From: Rachicladosporium sp. CCFEE 5018
Lineage: Eukaryota; Ascomycota; Dothideomycetes; Cladosporiales; Cladosporiaceae
Length of the DNA stretch: 64,000 bases
Assembly: GCA_002077045.2 (NCBI GenBank)
Contig: KZ111158.1
Coordinates: 706,887 to 770,886 of the forward strand
Reading direction: 5' to 3'
Shown piece by piece: positions 52,268 to 63,400 of the stretch (its first letter is position 1; each line of letters begins with the position of its first letter). The notes below the pieces were generated by a model, which saw nothing but the letters and a program-made list of their open reading frames with translations, ran no database searches and was not told the DNA's origin. Both the position numbers and the translations under genes were made by a program.

Positions 52268-54416
52268 TCAGTTGGCGATGGGTTCGAAGAGGCTTGCACA
52301 TTCCTTTACTAGCCAACCAATTGCCGATAAGGGACCAATAAAGAGTGTTTCGGCAACTTCACAGTCGCAGTCGATACAGGGGAGCACACAAAGCCCAAAG
52401 CAACCCCCAACGAGAGCAGCGGCTAGAAGTACAGATGTAGAGATAAGGAGGAAGAGGGCTTGCAAAGACTTGAGGCAGACCTGAAGCCAACAATGACAGG
52501 TACAGCAGTCACAGGTACAGCAATCACAGACGCAGCATCCAGCTTCGCTCTGTGAATGATGTGAATGATGTGGAGCTGCGACAGGGATATATGGCGGATC
52601 GTCGTCATAAGCAGGCTCCGGCATATAGGCTGGAGGTGGGGGCGTAGGAACTCGCACAGAGACCGACGGTGAAGGTAACGCAGGCGGTGGAGGGATTGCT
52701 GCCAGGGACATCAGCGTGAACAAGTCCGTGCAGTTCATGAACACGGAGTGCGTTTCCGCAGCGCCATTGCCGATCAGGGTATTGGAGGGTTCCGGGTTTC
52801 GAGCAGCAATATTGCCTTGCTGTGTCGCTTCAGGCCAGACGTAGGCTCTCCCGATGATGCGAAGCGTGCTTTCGGAGCTGGGTCGTACGATGAAGACTAA
52901 CGTAGTCGCAGGAACGACACAGATGAAATCATCCGGTTCGAGGCGACATCCTGCAAGACCGACGAAGCCAGAGTCTGGCATGCTGAGGTACACCATATCC
53001 GGCCGGCCGACGAGATAGGGATCCTCGATCTGAGTGCGTTGCATCGTCCAGTCAGCAGTGTCCCGCCGATTGAGCGTGAACCTTTGCATTGGAGGGAGGG
53101 GCACGATCTGTGTACGCAGCTGTAGCGACGCACTACTCTCGGGCAGGATCTGGATGCGGGCGAATGTTGTGACCGAGATGGTCAAGTGAAGCCCTTCAAG
53201 CGCCCTGTGGCGCGCCGCGATCGCGCCCGTGCTGATCTGTAGTAAGCCTCTCAGCAGCTCAGCAAACCGTGGCAGCTCTGCTGGCGAAAGGTGCTCGTGC
53301 TCGCACACGAAAGCGACGACAGTACTGAATTGCTTAATTGCGGTGGCCCCGTACTCGATCGGCAGATGAGTTCTGTGTTCTCCGACAAGACTGTATAGAG
53401 CGTAGATGTGATCACAGGGTAGTCCGCACTGATTCGCAGCGTATCGCTCGATCAATCTGTGAAGGTTCGCCGACCGTGTACCTCTCTGCGCCTCGAGCCT
53501 TTCAAGGATCAGGCGGGCCGCTGGGGTCGCCAGTATGGCTTGAGCTGCGGCCGAGGGAGCTAGGCTCTCCTCGCTCAGCTGCTCAATCATGGCTTCTAGC
53601 TCGGTCATCGGGAGTTGGCCTTGCGCAGTGCGTAGGACCACCGTGCGTGCATGCACGATTTCCTGAATGATCTGCATGGGGTCAGCATTTCTTGGACAAC
53701 ACTGTCACTGTATTGGGCGAGTTGTTAAAACTTACCCATTTCCTTGTCCAGTAGCGTGAGCTCAAGGAGGGGAGAATCCGCGAGGCATACTGCGACGTGT
53801 TGTATGACCCATCGTAGTCATCATAGTCATCATAGTCATCGTAGGGCCGGGTTGCATTGCCGCCACGCAACTGCGCCATGTACTGTTGAACGGCACTAAA
53901 GCTTAGCTGATCTTAACCTAGCCAGGCTTCAACAATGTTCGCGTTCCTGTAGATGTCCGCCATAAGCTTGACCTGGTGATTGCGCTCGATGTCTGAACTT
54001 TGGTTAATGCAGACAGCGTCGCACCACACCCAGGCTTCGGTCGCGGTGTCGCCCATTGACACGAGTGCGTCCCAGAGGTTTTTGCGCACCCTAAGAACGC
54101 TCCCCTGCGGCATCTCCAGCTCAAAGCGCGCTTGCTCGATGTCCCATGTGTACGACAGCGCACGGTATACTGGTCGATCTGGCGAGCTAAGCTGGAAGCG
54201 ATGTAGCGAACTCGCGATCCCACCAGCTCTTCGTTTGCGGAACCGCAATAATCGGATGTCATCCTCGTTTCTAAGCTCTTCGTACTGATACTGCGCCGGC
54301 GATGCGTTGGGCACGCTCTGGGTGCTAAAGGCGCCAGGTCGAGGGTTGTGACGCGCCTGTTGCGCATTGAAGGACGGATCCTCGGGACTTCCTCGTCGTG
54401 CCGAGATGTTGGCCAT
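52268..54416 (-). CDS. HET-domain (heterokaryon incompatibility) protein with Cys-rich membrane tail
   Basis: HET-domain proteins mediate nonself recognition and cell death on hyphal fusion. Exon 1 (54416-53918) carries the domain start (YRALSYTW, VRKNLWDALVSMG, WCDAVCINQSSDIERNHQVKLMADIY, EAWLG). Exon 2 (53882-53736) reads ILPSLSSRYWTRKW. Across a clear 64-nt intron (53672-53735), exon 3 (53671-52268) begins IIQEIVHARTVVL and contains CDHIYALYSLV. The exon 1/2 junction is a problem: the only close GT-AG pair spans 35 nt and breaks the frame. The C-terminus is unusual: a Pro-rich and His-rich stretch, then GCCVCDCCTCDCCTCHCW, then a membrane helix (LFLLISTSVLLAAALVGG) and more cysteines (CFGLCVLPCIDCDC). 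Exon 2 has a GATGACTAT repeat encoding DDYDDYDD. Confidence 0.8.
52494..52550 (-). repeat. 15-bp tandem repeat encoding CDCCT units
   Basis: Two to three copies of a 15-bp unit (coding strand TGTGAYTGCTGTACC) give the repeated CDCCT cysteine motif in the HET protein tail. Confidence 0.75.
53812..53848 (-). repeat. 9-bp tandem repeat in HET exon 2
   Basis: About 3.5 copies of ATCATAGTC on the + strand, encoding the DDYDDYDDYD acidic tract of the HET protein. Probably length-variable. Confidence 0.75.
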
Positions 54417-55129
54417 CTTGAGCGCTCACGCACACCGCCAGAGAAAACGCCGTGACTTATGATACCATAACTGGAAGAGCCGAAGACCACGCGATCCCAT
54501 TCTGGAAACAGCAAAAAAGAAGGCAACCTACCTGCAGCCCTGCCGCAATGGGCGGGGCGCGACGACGCCTCTCGCAGGACAAGGCTGTACAGCCGTTAGC
54601 ATTGATGCGCGTGCCAGGGCGACGTTCTGGAGATAGGACTCGCTGCTGAAAGCCGTTCAAAGCGACAACGAGTCTGCCCGTACGACATTGCAGGTGTCGT
54701 CGAGCACCAAAGAGATCTCGGTATGGCCTAGCATGGCGGAGGCTTGAGAACCTGACTCATTGATGACCAAGGAAGTCGGCACAGCAGGTCGATCTCGCCG
54801 ACATTGTGCCTGCATCAGATTTGTACGTGCCTCGGCTGCGGCCATTGCCTCTTCATTACGAGTGCACATGCAAGACGGCGACGCGCTAGATTGATACCCA
54901 CCCCGAAACCTCACTATCGTATTCGATAATCGGAGCAACTTTCTGCATCGGTTTGCAATCATGGCGGGACCGAGCGTTCGAGACGTGCACCTTCATATAC
55001 CTCGTCTGTCGCCCTGAACAACGGCCTCCGAACAGACATCAATCGTACAACCCTCGAAGAACAGCACTGCCACGCAGCGATTAGTAGCGAGGAACATCCA
55101 CTAGCGGCCTTCCATACACTTTCTAAACC
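54417..55129. other. Divergent promoter region HET/oxidoreductase
   Basis: 713 bp between head-to-head genes. No supported gene, repeat or RNA. Confidence 0.5.
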
Positions 55130-56413
55130 ATGGCATTCAACCCGACCCCGCTGCCCAATGGCTCCACGATCAAGAATCGGATCGTCAAAGCGGCGATGGA
55201 GGAGAGCATGGCCGACGTGGAGCACCACTGCCAGCCTTCGGAAGCAATGGTCAAGTTGTACGATGCTTGGGGAGCAGGCGGCAGTGGTCTCATCCTCAGT
55301 GGCCATGTTATGATTGATCCTCTCGCTATGGCTCTCGCAGGCGACACGCTACTTGCCGAAGACGCAGGACCGCAAGACGACCAAGTTTGGCGGCGACTCA
55401 TCACCAAGACGAAGGCACATGGCGCGCAGTTTTGGCTGCAGATCAACCACCCAGGTCGACAAGTGAAGAAGCAGGCTGGCATCGAGGCCTACGGGCCGTC
55501 GGATGTTCAGGTCAAGATGGGCCGATTGAGCGCGCTCTTTGGCAAGCCAATCGCTATGAGTGAAGAGAAGATACAAGACACCATACATCGATTTGCATAT
55601 GCTGCGCGCAAGGCTGAAGAGCTGGGAGCAGACGGAGTCGAGGTACACGCGGCGCATGGTTATCTGATCTCGGCGTTCCTGTCACCTCTGGCGAACGTCA
55701 GAACAGATCGCTGGGGTGGGTCGAGGGAGAATCGCGCCCGACTGCTGTTTGATGTCCTCAAAGCTGTCAGGGCGAATGTCTCGCCGGCATTCGGTGTCGC
55801 TGTCAAGATCAACAGCTCTGACTTTCAGAAGGGTGGCTTCGACTCGGAGGACCTGCTTTGGATCGTCAAGCAGCTCAACACAATGCACATCGACTTCATC
55901 GAGATCAGCGGCGGCAACTACGAAAGTCCTGCAATGGCTGGATCGCACATGGTCATGGATGAGAAGACCGCGCAAAGCAGCACCACGATTCGCGAGATGT
56001 ACTTCTTCGAAGCCGCAAAGCAAGTCGAGCAAGTTGCTACGATGCCAGTCGTCGTCACGGGCGGCATCCGCAAGCGCGCCACTCTTGACGCAGTGGTCAC
56101 GTCGTCTGACCGTCTCCTAGCGGGTGTGGGCACAGCCATCGGGCTCATACCCGATCTACCGAACCGATGGCAGCGCGGCGAGGATCCATCGCCATCGACG
56201 AGTCCGACTTGGGTGTTGCCGAAGATGCTAGTCAGTATCGCCTCCATTGCGGCAGTGCATTGGAACATGGCGGCGACGGGAGGACAAGGCCGAGGGTGGC
56301 AGGGTGTGTGGCCGCTGATTGCGTTTGGGTGGGATCAAATACGGGATGCGAAGCAGACGAAGCAGTATCAGAGGTGGGCGAAGGGACTGGTCGAGACGAG
56401 GGCAAAGCTATAG
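55130..56413 (+). CDS. NADH:flavin oxidoreductase, Old Yellow Enzyme family
   Basis: An FMN-dependent ene-reductase type enzyme of the TIM-barrel OYE family. 427 residues, single exon. Seen: LPNGSTIKNRIVKAAMEESMAD (the FMN-binding first strand), the active-site region FWLQINHPGRQ near residue 106, VEVHAAHGYLISAFLSPLANVRTDRWGGSRENRARL (about 170-205, the family signature), VAVKINSSD, FIEISGGNYESP, and PVVVTGGIR with the FMN-phosphate Gly/Arg. The C-terminal ~80 residues extend past the barrel and include a hydrophobic stretch (MLVSIASIAAVHWNM). The substrate is unknown. It directly borders the RIPed repeat block; its last codons are followed at once by TpA-rich sequence. Confidence 0.9.
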   Translation: MAFNPTPLPNGSTIKNRIVKAAMEESMADVEHHCQPSEAMVKLYDAWGAGGSGLILSGHVMIDPLAMALAGDTLLAEDAGPQDDQVWRRLITKTKAHGAQFWLQINHPGRQVKKQAGIEAYGPSDVQVKMGRLSALFGKPIAMSEEKIQDTIHRFAYAARKAEELGADGVEVHAAHGYLISAFLSPLANVRTDRWGGSRENRARLLFDVLKAVRANVSPAFGVAVKINSSDFQKGGFDSEDLLWIVKQLNTMHIDFIEISGGNYESPAMAGSHMVMDEKTAQSSTTIREMYFFEAAKQVEQVATMPVVVTGGIRKRATLDAVVTSSDRLLAGVGTAIGLIPDLPNRWQRGEDPSPSTSPTWVLPKMLVSIASIAAVHWNMAATGGQGRGWQGVWPLIAFGWDQIRDAKQTKQYQRWAKGLVETRAKL

Positions 56414-56690
56414 GAGGGTATACGATATACTATACGGCGTATAAGATATACCGATAGACTTAGACATCTTTTCCCGTTCGTACCTATCGTCTTATACTTA
56501 CTCGTCGCCGCCCCTTGCTCGTCGCTATCTGTTACTTATCGCTAGCCTACGCTCGTCGCTATTATCCGCTTATTACTACTCTTCGCTTACTACTATCCTT
56601 TACTTATTACTAATTTTCTCTTATTACTATCCTTTAAATATTATGCGCTTCTATAGATAGCCCGTCGATAGCCTTATTCTAATAGAAGAA
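56414..56690. other. RIP-affected AT-rich border sequence
   Basis: Depleted of CpA and TpG, rich in TpA, with repeated CGTCGCTAT and TTACTACTAT-like words while CpG is kept. Probably a RIPed repeat relic of unknown type between the oxidoreductase gene and the LINE fragment. Confidence 0.6.
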
Positions 56691-57253
56691 TATATATACC
56701 TAAGGAGTAAGGAAGCGATTAGAGTAGAGGAGAGGAGAGTACTAGAGATAGAGAATAGCTATAGGATAGAGGAGGAGGATAGAGGGGAGTAGGAGGAAGC
56801 TAGGGGTTTTCCCTATAGTAGAGGATAATACTAACTTAATAGTATTAGACCCTAGATACCTAGATAGTTTAAGTACTCTTAAAGGATATTATAGAAGCCT
56901 ATAATAGATAAGACTTATATACTAGGGCATATAAGATCCTACTTTAGAAGGCTACCTAAGTTATTAATATCCTCTAAGCTAAGACCTCGAGATAATAATA
57001 ATAAAGCCTAAGTATTAACCTCCTCCTATAGGAGATTAAGGAGTTTAGAAAAGAGTTCTAGTAGAGCACCCTCTAGGGGTAGTATAACTAGTAAAGCTAG
57101 TAGAGAACCTAGGTAAGATTTATAGTAAAAGAGTAGCCTATAGGGCTTATAGTTAGGATCTAGGACCTAGAGGAGCGTAAGGAGATTATAGGGCTCTCCT
57201 ATAAGAAGCTAGTAAAGAGAATTAGGAGGAAGGAAGTTATTAGGGTAAAGTAG
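56690..57253 (+). mobile_element. RIP-mutated 5' fragment of the LINE (plus orientation)
   Basis: Aligns base for base with the intact ORF1 start from 58,960 to about 59,525. The difference is almost only C-to-T at CpA and G-to-A at TpG (for example GATCAAAGTGGAGG has become GATTAGAGTAGAGG). Many stops result. Homology ends at AAAGTAGA, where the sequence switches to the inverted 3' tail of another copy. Confidence 0.85.
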
Positions 57254-58950
57254 ATAAGATAAGATAAGAATTCTTACGCCTAATCTAGTACTCTAGTAGC
57301 CTATATAGGAAGCTATCCTATAAACTATCTAAGAAGGAAACTACTTATTATAGTAAAAACCCTTAACCCTATCTCTTACCTTACTATCGTAGTTAGCTTG
57401 CTATTTAGAAGTATACTAGGCTATATACTAGGTATACTCCTACTCCTTATCTTAAGTAAGTAACCTCCTCTTACCTACTTCCTCTCTCCTCTCTAGCTCC
57501 CTTTTAGTCTTCTCTATAAGTTTAAACTATAGTATATACCCTTTATCTAGGATCTACTAAGTAATCCTCTTTAGGTTATCTAGGCTATTTATTATAGCCC
57601 TAAATAACCTATCCTTTACTTATCTCTATATCTCTCCTCTTCCTTATACCTAGGACTTATAGCTTATTACTATATACTTAATATTCTAAGAGGGATAGCT
57701 ATACTAGTATTATAGTAAATTAACTCCTAGAACTCTTCTCCTATATAGGTAGGAGTTTAGCCCTATATAGCTACTCCTAAGCTATATTATAATACTACTC
57801 TATACCCTCTTTAGGCTAATATATAGTTTTAATAGAGTACCTTAGGAGTCTATCCTCTCCTTCCCTACCTTATCCCTATAGAAGTATATAGCCTACTATA
57901 TTATTAGATCTATAGGGTTCCTATCCTAGGCTAGGTAGTTATCCTAGACTAGCTAGCTCCTTTCCTATACCCTATAGGCTATCCTCCTAGCCTTCTCCTA
58001 GGTAGGCTCCCTATACTTACCTTCTAGGATAGAATCCTAGGTTACTAAGTCTAGCTCCCTCTATAGTATCCTCTTATTACTATTATATGCCCTCCTAATC
58101 TTAGCTATAGCTACCTAAATAGTATCCTAGGCTTAGTACGTTAAGGAGGCCTTTAAGTATTATACTCTAAGCTAGGTTAAGTATTCCTAGATTAGGAGAG
58201 TAGCTATCTTATAGTATATTATCCTAGAGCTAGTTATCTTATATACTCCTATAATTGTCCTAAGGCACCTAGTCTAGATAGCCTAGATTAGCTTTATAAG
58301 GCTACTTAGAATCTTGCCTTTCTTATTAGGCTAGGCCTAGACCTATGCTCTATAGGTTAGGGCTATCCTAATTATAATATTATAGAGGGTCTTAGCCTTC
58401 TAGAAGGTAGCTCCCTAGGTTAAGTATATAAGCCTAGTAAGAGACTATATCTATATCTCTACCTTCTACTATATCTACTTACTATATACTCCCTACTTAA
58501 GCTTTAGGTCTAGGTAGACTCCTAGGAGCCTAAGAGAGGTATAGGGCTTAGTAGTATATCCCTAGATCTATATTATAGCCTTAAGGTTATATCTCTTCCT
58601 TACTCTAGTAAAGTAGATAAGCTAGTATTTCTCTAGTATAAACTTAACTCTATGTTTCTTTACCTACTCCTCACATTTCTTATGCTAAGCTATAAGGATC
58701 CTATAGTTCTCCTCTATAGAGTAAGACTAGGCTAGGATGTTTATGTTATCTATAAATCCCCTAGCTAAAGATCTTAGGGTATCTAGTATTAGTAGAAGTA
58801 TCCTAATAAAGAATAGGAATAGTATAGGAGATAGAGTTAATCCCTATAGGATTCTAGTGCAGGTAGAGATCTAAGGTCCCTAGAATAGTCCTAGGATTAT
58901 ATAAGTGGTCCTATCCTATAGGAATAACTATATAAACTCTATAATATCTC
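57254..58950 (-). mobile_element. RIP-mutated 3' fragment of the LINE (inverted)
   Basis: Matches the reverse complement of the intact element from its 3' end (64,000) back to about 62,305, in the reverse transcriptase region. Its 3' tail is the TAAGATAAGATAAG repeat at the 57,254 end. RIP conversion is heavy, and only scattered CpA/TpG remain. 5'-truncated, as is common for LINE insertions. Confidence 0.85.
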
Positions 58951-58961
58951 TATAGAGGAGG

Positions 58962-60443
58962 ATGTATACACCTAAGGAACAAGGAAGCGATCAAAGTGGA
59001 GGAGAAGAGAGTACTAGAGATAGGGAACAGCTACAGGAAAGAGGAGGAGGACAGAGGGGAGTAGGAGGAAGCCAGGGGTTCCCCCTACAGCAGAGGAAGA
59101 CACCAACTCAACAACACCAGAGCCTGGACACCCAGACAGTTCAGGCACTCCAGAAGGACATCACAGAAGCCTGTGAAGGACAAGACTTGCATGCTAGGGC
59201 ATATAAGATCCTGCTCCAGAAGGCTGCCCAAGTCATTAACATCCTCCAAGCCAAGACCTCAAGACAACAACAACAGAGCCCAAGTACCAACCTCCTCCTC
59301 CAGGAGATCAAAGACTTCAGAAAGGAGTTCCAGAGGAGCACCCTCCAGAGACAACAGAGCCAGCAGAGCCAGCAGAGAACCTGGGCAAGAGTTGCAGCTA
59401 AAGAACAGCCTATAGGGGTTACAGTCAGGATCCAAGACCCAGAGGAGCGCAAGGAGATTGCAGGACTCTCCTGTGAGGAGCTAGTGAAGAGAATTGGGAG
59501 GAGGGAAGTTATTGGGGCAAAGCAAACAGGGAGTGGTAGCATTAAGGTGTTCACAACAGGACAAGAGGCTAGGAAGGAGCTTGAGAAGACAAAAAGCTGG
59601 ACTGAAAGGCTTGCACCATCAGCAAGGATCACAGCCCAGGCATTTCAGGTTCTGGTACATGGGATACCACTTAGCTTCAGCCCCACAGAGGAGAGCCAAC
59701 TCAAGGAGCTACAGAAGGAGAACCAGGCTATAGCACCTGGGAGTGAGATTCTGAGAGCAGCTTGGCTAAGGAAGAAACATAACCCAGGACAGACACATAG
59801 CTCAGTCATTCTCTGGCTCAACACAGGAGAGCAAGCCAACAGAATCATCAACAAGGGGCTGGTCTGGAAGGCAGAGCTCAAGACCACAGAGATCTTCAAG
59901 TCTAACTTCAGAATCATGCAGTGCTTCAAGTGCCAGGGCTATGGGCATGTGGCACCAAACTGTACAGCTAGACAGAACTGTGGCAAATGTGCACAGGACC
60001 ACAACACAAAGGAGTGCACAGCAACCACAGGAATGAGGTGTGCAAACTGTGGAAAGAGACATCCTGCTTGGGATCAGAGCTGCCCTACAAGAATTGCAGC
60101 CCAAGCTAAGGCCACATCAATGAGGACAGGGGATGCAGGCCAGTACCAGACAGAGGAAGAGAGCCCCCAGAGCGGGGAAGAAGAGTGGCAAACTGCTAGC
60201 CAGAGGAAAAGGAAATGTGCTCCAGCACAGGAGGGCCAGAAGAGGCCAGTAGGCAGGCCAAGGAAACTTGACCAGCCTGAGGCAAATCAGCCAAAGATTG
60301 GGGACAAGATCCAGCACCAGACACAACAGACTAATCACAATGCATTCAATAACCAAGGAGTTCAGAATATCACAATAGAAGCTACTCCAGCCCTAACCCA
60401 AACAGCTACAGAAGACATGGATACCACACCTTCCTCTCAATGA
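58962..60443 (+). CDS. LINE ORF1, Gag-like nucleic-acid-binding protein
   Basis: 493 residues. The N-terminus is Gln/Glu-rich. The middle (residues ~145-320) is a Gag-like RNA-binding domain. Three zinc knuckles lie at about residues 322-380: CFKCQGYGHVAPNC (CX2CX4HX4C), CGKCAQDHNTKEC and CANCGKRHPAWDQSC. The C-terminus has a Lys/Arg-rich patch (KRPVGRPRK) like an AT-hook. It is expected to coat the element RNA and chaperone reverse transcription. The stop overlaps the ORF2 start as ATGA (60440-60443). Confidence 0.92.
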   Translation: MYTPKEQGSDQSGGEESTRDREQLQERGGGQRGVGGSQGFPLQQRKTPTQQHQSLDTQTVQALQKDITEACEGQDLHARAYKILLQKAAQVINILQAKTSRQQQQSPSTNLLLQEIKDFRKEFQRSTLQRQQSQQSQQRTWARVAAKEQPIGVTVRIQDPEERKEIAGLSCEELVKRIGRREVIGAKQTGSGSIKVFTTGQEARKELEKTKSWTERLAPSARITAQAFQVLVHGIPLSFSPTEESQLKELQKENQAIAPGSEILRAAWLRKKHNPGQTHSSVILWLNTGEQANRIINKGLVWKAELKTTEIFKSNFRIMQCFKCQGYGHVAPNCTARQNCGKCAQDHNTKECTATTGMRCANCGKRHPAWDQSCPTRIAAQAKATSMRTGDAGQYQTEEESPQSGEEEWQTASQRKRKCAPAQEGQKRPVGRPRKLDQPEANQPKIGDKIQHQTQQTNHNAFNNQGVQNITIEATPALTQTATEDMDTTPSSQ

Positions 60444-63400
60444 TTGACCACACTAAATGGACCATCACACAGTACAATGTCAACAAAAGCAAAGACAAGG
60501 TCCAGCACCACTTCCTCCAGGAGCTAGACCCACAGGTACACCAGGTAGTTGCTGTCCAAGAGCCATGGCTAAACCCAAACCCTGGACAACACACTACAGT
60601 CAAGCACCCAGCCTACCACCTTGTATTCCCACAGCATGCAAGGAGTAGGACCTGCATCTATATCAGCAAGGCCCTAGACATCACCCAGTGGAGAAGAGAA
60701 GAGACACCAGAGGCTGCAGGAGGTGACATCACCTCAGTCAGCCTGAACACCCAGCAGGGCAAGATCTGGGTTCACAGCCTATACAATCCTCCTCCACAAT
60801 CACATAGCAGCCAGGAACCTGGCACCCTGGAATGGATCCCAGAGATCCTCTCCTTGGAGGGAGCTCACATCCTAATAGGAGACTTCAACCTTCACCACCC
60901 TAGGTGGGGAGGAAATGCTGTCTATACACACCACAACATTGCAGATAGCTTGATTGGAACCACACAAAGCCTAGGGATGGATCTGGTCACACCCCAGGGC
61001 ATGGTGACCTGGAAGACCAGAGGAAGTCAGAGCACCCTGGACCTAGCCTTTGTTTCACAGTCAATTTCAGACACAGTACTCAGCTGTCAGGTTGAAGAAG
61101 CCCTGGAATCCTCCTCAGATCACTTCCCAATCTGCATAGAGCTCAACATACAGCCCAGACAGAACAGGGATCCCCCTCTAAGGCCACAATGGAAGAAGGC
61201 CAACTGGGACATAGTCAACCTACAGCTTAAACTCAAGCTTCAAGACTGGAGCCAGCAACAGCTCTGTACTAGGGAGGACATTGACAATAGGGTGGACCAG
61301 ATCACTACAGCTATTCAGGAGACAATCAGGGACTATATCCCACTAGCTAAGCCCTCTCCTATTGCACAGGGATACTGGACACTCCAGTGCTCAAAGGCAG
61401 TCAAAGAAGCAAGGCAGGCAAGAAGACAATGGACTGCCAGACAGACAGAGGAGAGCTGGATCCTATACAACCAAGCCACAAATAGGAAGAAGGCTCAGAT
61501 TAGGAGAGACAAAGCACAGGGCTGGAGAATGGCTGTAGCTGAAGCAGCAAGGGACCCAAGCAAGATCTGGAAGCTAGGCAACTGGGCTAGGAAGGATCCT
61601 AAGGACATAAGTGCCCTACCACAGGTTCCTAACATTCTGGACAAAGCTGGAAGAGTGCAGGACACAGAGGAGGGAAAAGCCAGGGCCATGGCAGAGCACT
61701 TCTTCCCTCTACCAGTCCAGGCAGACATAAGTGACATCCCTAGCACAGCCTACCCAGAAGATATCACTAGCATCCCACAGAGCATAGGGGCAGCTGAGGT
61801 TGAGGACATCCTTAAGGGCCTACCAAGTGACAAGGCACCAGGTCCAGACAAGATCCCAAACAGATTCCTGAAGTACTGTAGGGACACACTAAGCAGGCCC
61901 CTAGCCATACTGTTCACAGCCTGTGTCACACTTGGGTACCACCCCAGGCAATTCAAAGAGTCTAACACAGTAGTTCTTAAGAAGCCACAGAAGCCAAGAT
62001 ATGACACCCCTAAGTCATACAGGCCAATTGCTCTCCTCAACACCCTAGGGAAGACACTAGAGAAGGCTATAGCCAACAGGCTCTCTAGAGCAGCTGAGAC
62101 CCACAGCCTGTTCCCTAGAGAACAGATGGGAGCTAGACCACAGAGGTCAACTCTCTCTGCAATTGAGCTCCTCACCGAACAGGTGTACACAATCTGGGGA
62201 CAGGACAAGGGGCTTGTGGCCTCCATGCTTAGCCTGGACATCTCTGGGGCATTTGACAATGTCTCTCATGATAGGCTCATCCACAATATGAGACAGGCTG
62301 GGATCCCAGAGTGGCTTACAGACTTTGTTCAGTCATTCCTCCAAGAGAGGACCACCTCAATAATACTAGGAACAACCCAAGGCCCACAGATCCATACAGA
62401 GACTGGAATTCCCCAGGGGTCTACTCTATCACCAGTGCTGTTCCTTTTCTTTGTCAGGACTCTCCTGCCACTCCTAGATACCCCAAGGTCCTCAGCTGGG
62501 GGATTTGTGGATGACACAAACATCCTAGCCTGGTCTCACTCTACAGAGGAGAACTGCAGAATCCTCACAGCTCAGCATAAGAAATGTGAAGAGTGGGCAA
62601 AGAAACATGGAGTCAAGTTTGCACTAGAGAAGTACCAGCTCATTCACTTCACTAGGGCCAGGAAGAAACACAACCTCAGGGCCACTATACAGATCCAGGG
62701 ACACACTACCCAACCCTGCACCTCTCTCAGACTCCTAGGAGTCTACCTGGACCCAAAGCTCAAGTGGGGAGCACATGTCAAACAGATACAGCAGAAGGCA
62801 GAGATCCAGACACAGTCCCTAACTAGGCTCACATACTCAACTTGGGGAGCAACTTTCCAGAAGGCCAAGACCCTCTATGATGTTGTAATCAGGACAGCTC
62901 TGACCTATGGAGCACAGGTCTGGGCTCAGCCTGACAAGAGAGGCAAGATCCCTAGCAGTATCACCAAACCAATCCAGGCTATCCAGACCAGGTGCCTTAG
63001 GACAATTACAGGTGCATACAAGACAACCAGCTCTAGGATGGTACACCATGAAACAGCCACCCTGCCAATCCAGGAATACCTGACCCAGCTCAGGGTGCAA
63101 TACTCAAAGGCCTCCTCAACACAACCAGCCCAGGACACTATTCAGGCAGCTACAGCTAAGATTAGGAGAGCATACAATGGCAGCAAGAGGACACCACAGA
63201 GGGAGCTAGACCTAGTGACTTGGGGCACCATCCCAGAAGGCAGGCCTAGGGAGTCTGCACAGGAGAAGGCTAAGAGGATGGCCTATAGGACATGGGAGAG
63301 GAGCTGGCCAGCCCAGGACAACTACCCAGCTCATGACAGGAATCCTGCAGACCCAAGAGCATGGCAGGCTGCACACTTCTATAGGGACAAGGCAGGGAAG

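Noticed and set aside
56690..58950. Twin-priming 5' inversion as explanation for the inverted LINE fragments
   Set aside because: Twin priming leaves the 3' tail at an outer end; here the tail is at the internal junction.
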